A program made the position numbers and the translations under genes. Below the pieces are notes generated by a model that was not told the DNA's origin, made no database searches, and worked only from the letters and a program-made list of their open reading frames with translations. This document shows positions 36,605 to 45,721 of a stretch of 64,000 nucleotides of DNA, piece after piece; position 1 is the first letter of the stretch; every line of letters starts with the position of its first letter. The DNA is from Chloroflexota bacterium. GTDB taxonomy: Bacteria; Chloroflexota; UBA4733. The stretch is from contig JAMCTA010000003.1 in the NCBI GenBank assembly GCA_023381895.1, positions 9,191 through 73,190 on the forward strand, in the 5' to 3' direction.

Positions 36605-36935
36605 GAACCGAGGGCACTTCAGCGAAATGAAGGCCAACGCCGCAGGGCGTACAGCGTCTCCAGGTTCAGCAGCGCGGCAATGACTGTATTCTGGCAGACG
36701 CTCTCAGCGAGGATCGTCCCCGGAGACCCACAACGCCAGCCCTTTCTGCTAACTCGACCGCAACGCAGGAAAGTGCTCCGTGATCACTTATTCCATCTGC
36801 TACCATTCCTATGGGGCGTGCATCCGCAACCTCCGCCATCTCGGCTTATTCTCAATCCCACGATGGCAGGGCTCGCGGTGCTCCTCCCTCGCTATCCTCG
36901 TTTACCTAGCTCTTGTGAGCCGAGAAGGGGGGATC
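36605..36935. other. Intergenic stretch of 331 bp, no gene seen
   Basis: Lies between the tRNA fragment and the small ABM-like gene. Frames here are short, out of phase and without ribosome binding sites. I see no repeats or hairpins of note. Confidence 0.45.
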
Positions 36936-37235
36936 ATGACCGTCGAGGTCCACGTCGAAGGGCGCGTCGCTCAGGGGAAGCTCGCTGAGTTCGCCGAAGG
37001 CGTGGCACGCTATGCCAGTTATGCTCGCGACCACGGTTACGTCGTCCCCCGCGTCCTCCAGGGCCTGTCGGGCCCGATGAACACGATCCGGCTCGTGTAC
37101 ACCTATGACGACCTCTCCGCCTATGAAGAGCACGAGGCTCGCACGCTCCGAGACACCGGCTACGCACAGGCCGCCTCCGGCATGGGGTTCGTGGACGGGA
37201 CACTCATCTACACGGTGTACCGGCAGGTTGACTGA
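36936..37235 (+). CDS. Small alpha/beta (dimeric ferredoxin-like, ABM/NIPSNAP-type) protein
   Basis: 99 residues with a beta-alpha-beta-beta-alpha-beta pattern (VEVHVEGRVAQGKLAEFAEGVARYASYARDHG, then VRLVYTYDDLSAYEEHE). This looks like a dimeric alpha-beta barrel protein of the monooxygenase or NIPSNAP type. ATG 36936 follows GAAGGGGGG. No catalytic residue can be pointed to, so only the fold is suggested. It converges with the broken PIN gene. Confidence 0.6.
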   Translation: MTVEVHVEGRVAQGKLAEFAEGVARYASYARDHGYVVPRVLQGLSGPMNTIRLVYTYDDLSAYEEHEARTLRDTGYAQAASGMGFVDGTLIYTVYRQVD

Positions 37236-37363
37236 CCGCCAGCGTCGAGCGCGCTGAGGACGCGACGTGAGGCCATGGCGTGCCCGCCATATTCCTGGCA
37301 GCAGCACACTTGACAGCGCCCTAGTCCCAGCACGGCACTTTCCTCCGCTGACGAACGATCTTA

Positions 37364-37758
37364 CTACTCGCGCCAGACCGCCACACGCGGCACATCGAAG
37401 TGATAAGTGATAATCGTAGGTCCAGACTGGCCTTTCCAGTCGCTGGCTGACTACGGCGAGCACCATATCAAAGAGACTCAGCAGCTGATCGCGGAACCTC
37501 AGGAGGAGCTGTTGTGCCTGCTGGTAGTCTTCTCCAGACGCGTTCAGGAGGAGCGCACTCGCGGACACTCCGGTCAACCACACCTGCGCTACCCGGATCC
37601 CCAGCTTGTAGAGCGCCAGCGGATAGGCTTCCACTAGGGTAGAGCACGGCGACGGCCAGCCCCACGCGGTTCAACTGCTGGATTTCCTCCTGTGCCCGGC
37701 GGTGATAGCCGTCGTCAGGGTCAAGTGCCGCGTAGAGCGGGCCGGTATCGGCCAGGAC
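37364..37758 (-). pseudogene. PIN-domain toxin gene (VapC-like) with two frameshifts
   Basis: Three pieces in different frames join to a complete PIN protein of about 130 residues: LADTGPLYAALDPDDGYHRRA with the first catalytic Asp; then after a shift near 37640, LVEAYPLALYKLG and SLFDMVLAVVSQRL; then after a second shift at the tandem repeat 37398-37411, HFDVPRVAVWRE and a stop at 37364-37366. The last shift comes from an exact 7-bp duplication of AAGTGAT. No ATG, GTG or TTG stands at the expected start. The toxin is therefore inactive. Confidence 0.72.
37398..37411. repeat. 7-bp tandem duplication inside the PIN gene
   Basis: AAGTGAT occurs twice back to back (37398-37404, 37405-37411). 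Removing one copy restores the frame that joins VWTYDYH to FDVPRVAVWRE on the minus strand. This looks like a recent slippage event. Confidence 0.75.
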
Positions 37759-37766
37759 CGCCTGCC

Positions 37767-38018
37767 TTACTTGGGAGGGACAGCCTCCGCGAAATAGCGA
37801 TCGTGCGCGGTGCTGACATCGTGGAAACCATTCCCCTGTCCTGCCGGTGTGATCTGGAGGGCCTCCGCTGTCACTCCATAGCCTCGCCTGGCGAGGTATT
37901 CCCGGATGGCGGCTTGAACGAGCATGCTCACGGGCAGCGGTATCTCCTGGCCGTGCCGGTACCGTTCCAGCGCTTCGTATAGCTGATCAGGAAGAGAAAC
38001 GGTCGTGCGTTTCGTATC
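37767..38018 (-). CDS. Ribbon-helix-helix antitoxin of the PIN pair, start unclear
   Basis: The N-terminal TKRTTVSLPDQLYEALERYR is a ribbon-helix-helix DNA-binding motif, followed by a helix (MLVQAAIREYLARRGY) and a C-terminal toxin-binding tail ending AEAVPPK. It precedes the PIN relic by 8 bp, the usual antitoxin-toxin order. The frame has no canonical start close to the domain; ACG or GAT stands where ATG is expected, so the gene may be damaged or may use a start within the palindrome upstream. The longer frame reaching 38195 overlaps the divergent glycosyltransferase and is rejected. Confidence 0.6.
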   Translation of the reverse strand, partial: DTKRTTVSLPDQLYEALERYRHGQEIPLPVSMLVQAAIREYLARRGYGVTAEALQITPAGQGNGFHDVSTAHDRYFAEAVPPK

Positions 38019-38024
38019 ACCGGT

Positions 38025-38044
38025 GTAGCATAGAAGTATGCTAC
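38025..38044. promoter_or_regulatory. Palindrome between the antitoxin and GT-C genes (operator candidate)
   Basis: Arms GTAGCATA (38025-38032) and TATGCTAC (38037-38044) are perfect complements around a 4-base GAAG spacer. It overlaps the ATG at 38038 and lies just upstream of the ribbon-helix-helix gene, where antitoxins of this type bind to repress their own operon. A related palindrome occurs at 40498-40513. Confidence 0.6.
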
Positions 38045-40509
38045 GTATGAAGCTTAGGCTCGTCAGCTCATCAGTTGCAGGGGAGCAGCTCTCTCCCATC
38101 GCCAAGGATCCGTCGTGGCGCTGGGCCATCTTCACCTGGTGTGGTCTGGCGCTCTGTGTAGTAGCTTTTGGGCTCCGCCTGTTCAAGCTCGGCAATCAAA
38201 GCCTCTGGTACGACGAAGCCCTGAGCTACAGCATTGCTACCTTGCCATTACCCCGGATCGTGACCCATCTAGCACGTGTGGATGTTCATCCTCCCCTGTA
38301 TTTTGTCCTCCTCCATTTCTGGGTACTCGGTGCCGGTCGATCGGAAACCTCGTTGCGGCTTCTCTCCGCAGTGGCTGGGACTGGAGCCGTAGCCGGCGTC
38401 ACTGTGCTTGGGAAGCGCCTCGGCGGGATGGCTGTTGGACTGGTGAGCGGCGTGCTCGCCTGCTTCAGCCCGTTCCTCGTCTACTACAGCCAAGAAGTGC
38501 GCATGTATGCACTGCTCCTTCTCACGTCAACTATTGCGGGCTATGCATTGTGGCGAGCGATGCAGGGTGAAGCACGCTGGTGGAGAGTCTATATCCTTGC
38601 TGCTGCAGCAATGCTTTGGACTCACTTGACCGGCATTCTCATCTTTATCGCCTTCAACGTATGGTGCTGCTCCTCTTGGATTGTGCAAATCATCCGTGGG
38701 CGGCAATGTCTCTCCACCGTGTCGGCTTCCGCAGCTGGCGTTCCGCTTGGTACGCACCTCAGGCAATGGATGATGGCGCAACTGTTCGTTATCCTCCTGT
38801 TTGCGCCATGGGTTCCAGTCCTCGTCACCAAGGTAGCGCATCCAGCTGGCGGTTTTGTCCACGGTACCTCGGCGGGTTGGATTCTCGAGCAAACGGCAGT
38901 GGTCTTCTCCCTTGGGCATATGGTGGTGGGTATCAACAGCTTTCCTGGAACCAACGGTTTCTCCGCAGAGGATCAGCTGGCGCACCGCCTCATCCTGCCA
39001 TTCCTCTTCGCTCTATCCGTTGGCTCTGTGGTACGCAGAGAGCGTTTCGGGTTTCTCGGCCCCTGGTTGTTGCTCCCGATCATTGGCTTCATCCTCCTCT
39101 CCTTGCATGTGCCCCGTGGTTTCAACGCGCGCTACTTCATCGCCATGTTCCCTGCATTCACCGTCATTCTCGCGTCTGGAATTGCCGCGCTCTGGGGCAG
39201 GCGGCGTACTGCTCTTCTTGGTGCCTTCACGACGATATCCATCGTGGTGATCACTCTCTTTACGCTCAATCGTCTGTACTTCGATCCGCAGTATGCTCGG
39301 GACAATGATCGGGGTGCCGTCGCCTTCATCAGGACGGAGAGTGTGCCTGGAGCCGCGGTGGTCCTGGATGCCGACTTCCAGCCGGTTTTCCGCTACTACG
39401 CTGGTAACCGCTGGCCAGTCGCCAATATACCGGCGACCGTTCCCGCTCAACGCTCAATCGTATCTGCTGCTCTGGCACGCTTTACGCACCACCGCCCACA
39501 GGTATGGCTCGTGCTTTGGCATGATTACTGGTCAGACCCCCACGCGATGGTCTGGTACTGGCTTGCCCGTCATTTCTACGAAGCTGACTGGGTCAACTTT
39601 CACGGCGGTATCAAGGTGCTCCGCTTTAATGCGCTTCCTGCCCAAGTCCAGACGGTGCACGCGACCACTTTCGCCGGCGTGGCACACCTCACCGCCGTCG
39701 CTGTTCACGTACGACCTTCTGCGAAGAGCTCAGGCGTGAACGAACTCGTCTGTGACTTGTACTGGCGGGATGTGCACCGCACGCCGCAGAGCTACATCAC
39801 GGCCCTCCACGTCATTGATCCTGCCGGTCGTGTGTACGGCAGTGCCATCGCTGCCCCTGGTGACGGTCACACCACCACCAATGGGTGGATTCCCGGTGGT
39901 CTCTACCAGACGAGTCTGTACGTCCCTTTGCTTCCCTGGACTGCTCCTGGTACCTACCGTCTGCAGGTGCAGTGGTACGATCCCGTCACTCGTGCGCCAG
40001 TACCTCTTGCGGGGCTGCCAACGCAAGAGACGAGTGTGATGGTTCCTATCTCCCTCTCCCTGATGCGCTCTCCGCAGTCGGTCAATCCGCTGCCCACCCG
40101 CGTGGCCCCCGTCAATGCACGCATTGGTGGTGCTCAGCTTGCTGGCTACATGATGACGCGAGAAGGGCAGAAGCTACTCGTCACCCTGTTCTGGCGCGAT
40201 TTCCAGCAGTTTGCGACTGACGACAAGGTGTTTGTCCATGCGCTTGATCAGGAGGGGAAGCTCGTAGCGACCGGTGACAGCTCGCCGGTCGGCGGGGCTC
40301 TACCGTTCACACTATGGTTCCCTGGTGAAACGATTCGCGATCCTCACGACATCATCATTCCTCCTGGAGCAGTGGTGAAGCGCATCGATGTTGGGCTCTA
40401 CGATCCACACACAGGTAATCGACTTCCAGCGTATACGGCAACGGGAGCAGTCCTCCCTCGCGACGCGGTATCGCTGTCCTTGAACCACCTAGGGTCTTAT
40501 GCTAGTTAG
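38038..40509 (+). CDS. GT-C membrane glycosyltransferase (GT39/PMT-like) with extracellular beta-domain
   Basis: 823 residues. Helices from about residue 28 form a GT-C membrane core; WYDEAL near 60 and HPPLYF near 85 are the conserved acidic and His-containing loops of polyprenyl-phosphate-dependent sugar transferases. The core spans about 10-12 helices to residue 420. After that comes an extracellular part of about 400 residues with repeated beta-modules (VHVRPSAKSSGVNELVCDLYW and VFVHALDQEGKLVATGDS). Start ATG 38038 or 38047. It probably moves a lipid-linked sugar to an outside acceptor. Confidence 0.87.
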   Translation: MLRMKLRLVSSSVAGEQLSPIAKDPSWRWAIFTWCGLALCVVAFGLRLFKLGNQSLWYDEALSYSIATLPLPRIVTHLARVDVHPPLYFVLLHFWVLGAGRSETSLRLLSAVAGTGAVAGVTVLGKRLGGMAVGLVSGVLACFSPFLVYYSQEVRMYALLLLTSTIAGYALWRAMQGEARWWRVYILAAAAMLWTHLTGILIFIAFNVWCCSSWIVQIIRGRQCLSTVSASAAGVPLGTHLRQWMMAQLFVILLFAPWVPVLVTKVAHPAGGFVHGTSAGWILEQTAVVFSLGHMVVGINSFPGTNGFSAEDQLAHRLILPFLFALSVGSVVRRERFGFLGPWLLLPIIGFILLSLHVPRGFNARYFIAMFPAFTVILASGIAALWGRRRTALLGAFTTISIVVITLFTLNRLYFDPQYARDNDRGAVAFIRTESVPGAAVVLDADFQPVFRYYAGNRWPVANIPATVPAQRSIVSAALARFTHHRPQVWLVLWHDYWSDPHAMVWYWLARHFYEADWVNFHGGIKVLRFNALPAQVQTVHATTFAGVAHLTAVAVHVRPSAKSSGVNELVCDLYWRDVHRTPQSYITALHVIDPAGRVYGSAIAAPGDGHTTTNGWIPGGLYQTSLYVPLLPWTAPGTYRLQVQWYDPVTRAPVPLAGLPTQETSVMVPISLSLMRSPQSVNPLPTRVAPVNARIGGAQLAGYMMTREGQKLLVTLFWRDFQQFATDDKVFVHALDQEGKLVATGDSSPVGGALPFTLWFPGETIRDPHDIIIPPGAVVKRIDVGLYDPHTGNRLPAYTATGAVLPRDAVSLSLNHLGSYAS

Positions 40510-40513
40510 CATA
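40498..40513. repeat. Palindrome over the stop of the GT-C gene
   Basis: TATGCTA (40498-40504) and TAGCATA (40507-40513) are perfect complements around GT. They share the heptamer pair with the palindrome at 38025-38044. It covers the stop codon of the plus-strand gene. Function unknown; a weak AT-rich hairpin or a protein site. Confidence 0.55.
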
Positions 40514-40619
40514 GGCAAGGGCCTTGATGTGGCGGTAGGCTGGGTTGCCGAGCAAGCGGCTGCGGTAGAGGCAGATCACCCCACCCAAGGTGACGCGCAG
40601 GGGCAACTCGTCGCCGCAG

Positions 40620-40865
40620 ATCGTTTGCTTCTTGGTCGTCACTGTGCCGAAGGCGGCTCCCGCAGCTTTCCAGTCGTTTGCCGCCACCGCGCCGGTCGGA
40701 GTCGACGGGCTCTCGGTGCTCGGACAGGAGATCTACCTGTACTGCCCGAACGGATATGGCCGCACGAAGCTGTCCAATGCATTTTTCGAGAGGCAGCTGG
40801 CGACCACAGCAACAACTCGCAACTGGAAGACGGTCTCGAAGCTTCTCGACATCGCACGCACCTGA
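40620..40865 (+). pseudogene. C-terminal fragment of a DUF1697 protein
   Basis: The frame encodes VGVDGLSVLGQEIYLYCPNG and YGRTKLSNAFFERQL, then TTRNWKTVSKLLDIA, which match the last 60-70 residues of DUF1697 proteins (normally about 180). The N-terminal two thirds are not found upstream on either frame. It lies directly after the GT-C stop. A relic is the best reading. Confidence 0.65.
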
Positions 40866-41064
40866 CGTGAGAGCGCTGGTCAGCGGCAGGCGCTCTGTCC
40901 GGGAATCGAACGTGTCGATGTCCAAGACCGTCATCCGAGAATGATGACAGGACCGGATAGGATCTCGACGCACGGTTCGTATTCTGTGAGATCACGACTA
41001 ACACTGGTGATGCAGCCCCCACACCTTGATCGGCGCCATAATGCTCCCTGCTCGTTTCTTGCTG

Positions 41065-43536
41065 TCACGTTCCGGAAAGCTGCACACGTAGAAATGGGTC
41101 TCCAGCGACAACCGGGAGCCGGCGGATGGTCGCCGGGTTGTACATTCCCACCTCCAACCTATACGTTCCAGGAGCGAGCCCAACCGGGAGCTGGATGACG
41201 TGCCGGTCCAGCACAGCGTCACCTGCACGCCAGAACGCTGTGGGGAATGCTCCCGCGGCAGGAGGGCTATCATTCTGCGCGATGAGCTTCCCCGCCGAAT
41301 CGAGCACGTGCACGAAGGCAGTGCGGTTCTCGTCAAGACTCTGCGTTGCCAGCCAGTGCAGAGCAACCTCTAACTGCCGTCCGTGTTGCTGCAGGTCATA
41401 TCCGGTCAGCGTGACCCCCTCACCGAACACGACATGCACCGGCTGCTCTGGTGGCGGCGGTGCCGGAGGAGGGGTCACGAGCTGTGCTACTGGGGCGCTG
41501 CGCACCGTCGTGTTTCCTCCAGCAGCGCGCCACTGCAGATACTCGAGCGGTGCACCTTCGCTAGCAGGTACGACGTAGGCGCCGAGATGTGCCGTAATCA
41601 GGCTTGGCTCCGCAGACTTACCGACGTGGAGACCAAATCGCTCCACGACAACGTCGCCCGGGGCGAGCGCGCTACCTGCGGGCATGGCCTGGTCTTGTCC
41701 AGCAATAGCGCGTCCCGTCTGGTCGACGAGATGAAGGTAGATGCTGTACGGTAGGGTCATCTGCCGCTCTACCGTCATCGTGGCACGCGCTGCCACGTCT
41801 TCGCCTGGCTGAATCCTGGTTGGAACGGACAGACGCTCCAGGTGAAGCATGCCTTGTCCCTGCCACTGTGCAGTCCAGCTCAGACGCGTGCCGCCGGCAA
41901 GTGCGATGGAGCGATCTCCCGGAGTGAGCAGATACCACGCGGCGTGAACATTCTCTCCAGGAAGGGTCTCTCGGGCCAGGAGTGCCTGGGGAAACGTCCG
42001 CGCCAGATAGCTCTGCGTAAATCCGTTGCCAATCGCCACGTACAGCGCTACTCGATCGGGCAGGAGCACCGTCTGCTCATCATTGACTTCGACCGTGTGC
42101 GGCTCCGTCCGGGCAATGACATGAGCGAGCACAGCAAGTTCCTGGGTATGTCCAGGAACAACGATCTCGGCGGCGTGATGAGCCTGGGCGTAGTGCAAGG
42201 TTGTCGTAGCGAGTTGTTCGGTCATCGTCCATGGCATGCCGTACTGACTGAGCGGCCAATAGCCGCCGATGACTCGAAAAAATACCTCCGCGGATCTGAG
42301 GTCTAGGGCCACAATGCACACGACCGCCGCGATGCACGCCCCGCGAGCAATAGGCACCACCAGTCGAGTGACTGCGCTCCCATTCCATAGACTCGATACC
42401 GCATAGGCCGGATACAAAGCTGCTGCTGGAAAGGTGGTGACGAGATAGTACGGATGGACGGGAACACTGTGCCGCACGAGCGCCAGCACTGGCACCAAGA
42501 CCGTAGCTAGGAGGTACAAGTGCACGCCGATGTACGGCTCACTGATCCTTCGCCAGTTCCGCAGCAGCGTTCCTCCACCGATGACCACACCGGCGGCATA
42601 CAACGCTCGAGCAACCATGTTGATGACCTGCGCCCAGCCGCTAGTCACGTCGAGCAGCTCACCCGCTGGCGGAGCAAACGTCTGATAGCCCTCCGCTGAG
42701 GCTAGCTCAAGAGCAAAGTCAGTAGACTGAAGGTCGATCTGGGGCGGTCTACTGTCACCCGCGGCCCCGCTGGGTCTCTCGATGTGCGTCAGAGCAGTGA
42801 TGCGAGGAAGAACGGTGGCCAGCGTATAGGGAGCGACGAGGACGGCAAATACCAGCCCTCCCATGAGGGCAGGCCGCCAGCGCAGGCTCCGCACGCCCGA
42901 GAGGATCAGTAGCGTCGCCGGAAGGAGGAGCTCCAAGCCCACAATATACACCTGGCAGGCAATCGCCAGGGCCACGAGTCCTACGACGAACGAACGCTGA
43001 TCTCCCCGAAAGCGCCAGCGACAAAGCATCCAGGCAGCAAGGACTGCTGCGGGTGCCACTAGATCGTCTCCCCACAATCGGCGTGACAGCACGACCGACC
43101 ACGGATTGATAGCGGCAAAGAGCAGAGCAAGCAACGCAACTCGGCGGCCAAAAAAGTCACGCGCGAAGCCATAGACGCAAGCGCAGGCGAGGACGTTCAG
43201 GAGAGCCACGATCGCCGTCATGCCAGGCGGAGAGTTGGCCCAGACCCCTGCCGGAGCAAGAAGTAACACTTGGAATGGCCCGTTCGAGAGCCCGAGCGAC
43301 GAACGCATCCCTGCCACCGGCCAAGACAGCGGGTGGAGCATCCCGAGCACAAGCTGACGCAGATCGTCGTCATCCTGCCGGTACTGCACCAGCCCAAGAT
43401 CCCACAGCCGCAGGAACGTCGCGACCCAAAGGAGTACGATAGCCGCGAGCCGCTCCATCCACCGTCCGGACAGCGTGTGATCTAACACATCTCCACGCTC
43501 CCGAACAGAAGCCGCTGGCTCAGACCGCCTCATCAA
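41065..43536 (-). CDS. GT-C membrane glycosyltransferase-like protein with extracellular beta-domain
   Basis: 823 residues, the same length as the gene at 38038, though the two are only distantly similar. The N-terminal half has about 10 hydrophobic helices with an acidic QYRQDDDDLRQLV loop after helix 1 (aspartates at the GT-C position) and a FARDFFGRRVALLALL segment. The C-terminal 350 residues include a Pro-rich linker (VTPPPAPPPPEQP) and a beta-module, AFVHVLDSAGKLIAQNDS, clearly related to the VFVHALDQEGKLVATGDS module of the other gene. Substrate unknown. Confidence 0.83.
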   Translation of the reverse strand: MMRRSEPAASVRERGDVLDHTLSGRWMERLAAIVLLWVATFLRLWDLGLVQYRQDDDDLRQLVLGMLHPLSWPVAGMRSSLGLSNGPFQVLLLAPAGVWANSPPGMTAIVALLNVLACACVYGFARDFFGRRVALLALLFAAINPWSVVLSRRLWGDDLVAPAAVLAAWMLCRWRFRGDQRSFVVGLVALAIACQVYIVGLELLLPATLLILSGVRSLRWRPALMGGLVFAVLVAPYTLATVLPRITALTHIERPSGAAGDSRPPQIDLQSTDFALELASAEGYQTFAPPAGELLDVTSGWAQVINMVARALYAAGVVIGGGTLLRNWRRISEPYIGVHLYLLATVLVPVLALVRHSVPVHPYYLVTTFPAAALYPAYAVSSLWNGSAVTRLVVPIARGACIAAVVCIVALDLRSAEVFFRVIGGYWPLSQYGMPWTMTEQLATTTLHYAQAHHAAEIVVPGHTQELAVLAHVIARTEPHTVEVNDEQTVLLPDRVALYVAIGNGFTQSYLARTFPQALLARETLPGENVHAAWYLLTPGDRSIALAGGTRLSWTAQWQGQGMLHLERLSVPTRIQPGEDVAARATMTVERQMTLPYSIYLHLVDQTGRAIAGQDQAMPAGSALAPGDVVVERFGLHVGKSAEPSLITAHLGAYVVPASEGAPLEYLQWRAAGGNTTVRSAPVAQLVTPPPAPPPPEQPVHVVFGEGVTLTGYDLQQHGRQLEVALHWLATQSLDENRTAFVHVLDSAGKLIAQNDSPPAAGAFPTAFWRAGDAVLDRHVIQLPVGLAPGTYRLEVGMYNPATIRRLPVVAGDPFLRVQLSGT

Positions 43537-43659
43537 CGCTCTCTGTCATCCTCTCCTCTTCAACGAGTACCGAGCAATCAGGGAGTAGGGTCCAGCGCAT
43601 ACAGCGAGAATCTGCCTCGGGGCTGCCGCGCCGGTCCCGGTAGTACGTCACGCCGGCAG

Positions 43660-44292
43660 TCAAGGGTGCACTCGACGATGCTCGGCCGGGAGCAATTCCT
43701 CGATCTTGGCTTCGATGAGCTCCAGCACCTCGGCTCGCCGCAGTGTTGCGGAAATGGTGAACGGCTCACCGATACGTATCCTCAAAGTTTTGCGATGGAG
43801 AAAGAGCGGTAGAGGGCCATCCTGAGTGCCCACGATTCCGATGGGGACGAGAGGCACGCGCGCGTGGCGCGCAATCAGCGCTACTCCCTCCTTGGCGGGT
43901 TGCAGGTGACCATCTCCACTGCGGTGCCCTTCCGGAAAGATCCACACCTTATCGAGACGCGCGTAGGAAATGATGTGCTGCAAGGATTGTCGATCGGGGT
44001 TATCACGATCAACTGGAACGGTCTGCATCGCTCGAAGGACGGCGCCGAGCACCGGTATATGGAACAGCTCGACCTTGGCCAGCCAGTGAACCCGCTCCCC
44101 AAAACGTATGGCGAATCTTCCTGCGAGCGGCGCATCGATGTTGTGGAAATGGTTCGACACGATGATGCACGGCGCATCAGGCACAGTTCCACAGACGTCG
44201 GTCCGCAGGAAGTGCACCAGAAACCAGGTAAACCCCCATATGACACGCTGTATCCAAAGACGGTACTCTGAAGGAGGACGAGGCGACGGCAT
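43660..44292 (-). CDS. 1-acyl-glycerol-3-phosphate acyltransferase-like (PlsC domain)
   Basis: 210 residues. An N-terminal hydrophobic helix (about 15-30) precedes motif I NHFHNID (the catalytic His and Asp of NHxxxxD), a VPVDRDN segment (motif II) and motif III FPEGHRS. The motif spacing is typical of PlsC acyltransferases, which build phosphatidic acid at the inner membrane face. It stands alone between a GT-C gene and an SRPBCC gene. Confidence 0.92.
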   Translation of the reverse strand: MPSPRPPSEYRLWIQRVIWGFTWFLVHFLRTDVCGTVPDAPCIIVSNHFHNIDAPLAGRFAIRFGERVHWLAKVELFHIPVLGAVLRAMQTVPVDRDNPDRQSLQHIISYARLDKVWIFPEGHRSGDGHLQPAKEGVALIARHARVPLVPIGIVGTQDGPLPLFLHRKTLRIRIGEPFTISATLRRAEVLELIEAKIEELLPAEHRRVHP

Positions 44293-44373
44293 TGCTAGTC
44301 ATCCTCTCCGGGCATCTGACACACCTCAGTCATGGTAGCGGAGAGAGCCATCTGAACGAGAGGGAGGTGTTTG

Positions 44374-44871
44374 GTGGCACAACTTACCGCCAAGGCGCAG
44401 CGCCTGATCCCATGCTCGCCAGCCAAGGCGTTCAACATCATCGCAGATGTCCATAATGGGCAGCGCATGCTCCTCACAGAGCACTACCACGACTACACTG
44501 TTCTCGGTGCAGACTCAGGCCCCACCGTCCTCACTTGGACCCTCCACATTGGAACACATAAACGACCGTACCGTATGGCAATTGAGCGAGTCATTCTCGG
44601 GCAGTTGCTCGCGGAGCGTGACACCCTCTCTTCGTTCACCATGACGTGGCGTCTCGATCCAGAAGGCGACTTCTGCAAGGTGACGCTGGAAAGCGTCTGG
44701 GAGCAGCGTAGCCACGGCTTCCCCGCCTTATTTGAGCGCGTATTCGCACCGCGCTCGCTCACTCGAATCTACACGACGATGCTCTCTCGTCTTGCCAGCC
44801 TGTCTCTGAGTGACGATCTGCCCTTATCTCCAGCCGTCGCCGGCCCCGAGGACAGCAGCGTCTCACACTAG
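44374..44871 (+). CDS. SRPBCC (polyketide cyclase/START-like) protein
   Basis: 165 residues with the START-like pattern: QRLIPCSPAKAFNIIADVHNGQRML at the N-terminus, central beta-strands (TVLTWTLHIGTHKRPYRMAIERV), and a C-terminal helix after FERVFAPRSLTRIYTTML. Members bind hydrophobic ligands or act as cyclases; the ligand is not predictable. GTG 44374 has GGGAGG 6 bases upstream and is preferred over TTG 44371. It precedes yebC by about 100 bp. Confidence 0.75.
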   Translation: MAQLTAKAQRLIPCSPAKAFNIIADVHNGQRMLLTEHYHDYTVLGADSGPTVLTWTLHIGTHKRPYRMAIERVILGQLLAERDTLSSFTMTWRLDPEGDFCKVTLESVWEQRSHGFPALFERVFAPRSLTRIYTTMLSRLASLSLSDDLPLSPAVAGPEDSSVSH

Positions 44872-44968
44872 CGATTCCGGCCGCCGTTATACTCACGGTG
44901 CAGTCAACAGCGAGAAGCGCACCGGCTCACACGTGTGGGCAGTTCGCGCTGCAGGAAGGTTGTTCGAG

Positions 44969-45721
44969 ATGAGTGGCCACTCCAAGTGGGCGCAGATCAA
45001 GCGTCAGAAAGGTGTCAACGACGCACGGCGCGGGCAGTTGTTCACCAAGCTCGGGCGAGAGATCACCGTGGCAGCTCGCGATGGTGGTCCCGATCCCGAT
45101 GGAAACTTCCGCCTCCGGCTCGCCGTCCAGAAAGCCCGCCAGCACAACATGCCGATGGAGAACGTCGAGCGGGCAATCAAGCGCGGAGCAGGTGCGGGTG
45201 AGGGAGGTGTGAGCTTCGAGGAGATCACGTACGAAGGCTACGGCCCCGGTGGCGTTGCCATTATGGTCCGGACTCTCACGGACAATCGCAATCGCACCGC
45301 CTCCGAGGTGCGTAGCGTTCTCACTCGCAGCGGTGGCAATCTTGGTGAGACCGGCAGCGTCTCCTGGATCTTTGATCCTCGGGGCCAGATCACGGTTGCC
45401 CTCGGCCAGCGTGATCCCGATGAAGCGATGCTCGAAGCTATCGATCTCGGCGCCGATGATGTCGTCCGAGAAGGTGATGAGTTGATTATTTACACGGAGG
45501 CATCGGCGCTGAACCAGGTTCGGCACGACCTCGAGAGCCATGACTATCAGATCATTGAGGCTGAACAGACGATGCTATCCAAGACACAGGTCGAGCTGGA
45601 GGAGCATCAAGCAGAGCAAGTGCTGAAGCTTCTGGACCGTCTGGAAGAGCTCGAGGATGTCCAGCAGCTGTACAGTAACTACTCCATTCCCGACGAGATC
45701 ATGGAGAGGATTGCCGTGTGA
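44969..45721 (+). CDS. yebC: YebC/PmpR-family protein
   Basis: 250 residues. MSGHSKWAQIKRQKG at the start is the family signature and fixes the ATG at 44969. Three domains follow, with GYGPGGVAIMV in the middle. YebC/TACO1 proteins act in translation of Pro-rich stretches or as DNA-binding regulators, depending on the lineage. The stop overlaps the ruvC GTG by 4 bp, the common yebC-ruvC-ruvA arrangement. Confidence 0.96.
   Translation: MSGHSKWAQIKRQKGVNDARRGQLFTKLGREITVAARDGGPDPDGNFRLRLAVQKARQHNMPMENVERAIKRGAGAGEGGVSFEEITYEGYGPGGVAIMVRTLTDNRNRTASEVRSVLTRSGGNLGETGSVSWIFDPRGQITVALGQRDPDEAMLEAIDLGADDVVREGDELIIYTEASALNQVRHDLESHDYQIIEAEQTMLSKTQVELEEHQAEQVLKLLDRLEELEDVQQLYSNYSIPDEIMERIAV

Noticed and set aside
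36363..36617. Minus-strand open frame containing RARTADPHNAN
   Set aside because: The peptide is the antisense translation of the tRNA-Ala 3' fragment, a known artefact; no ribosome site.
37767..38195. Long form of the RHH antitoxin starting at 38195
   Set aside because: It would overlap the divergent GT-C gene by more than 150 bp and adds no conserved sequence.
40502..40687. 61-residue minus-strand frame ending PAYRHIKALAYAN
   Set aside because: No family recognised, no ribosome site, and it overlaps the DUF1697 fragment; it could be a relic but cannot be supported.
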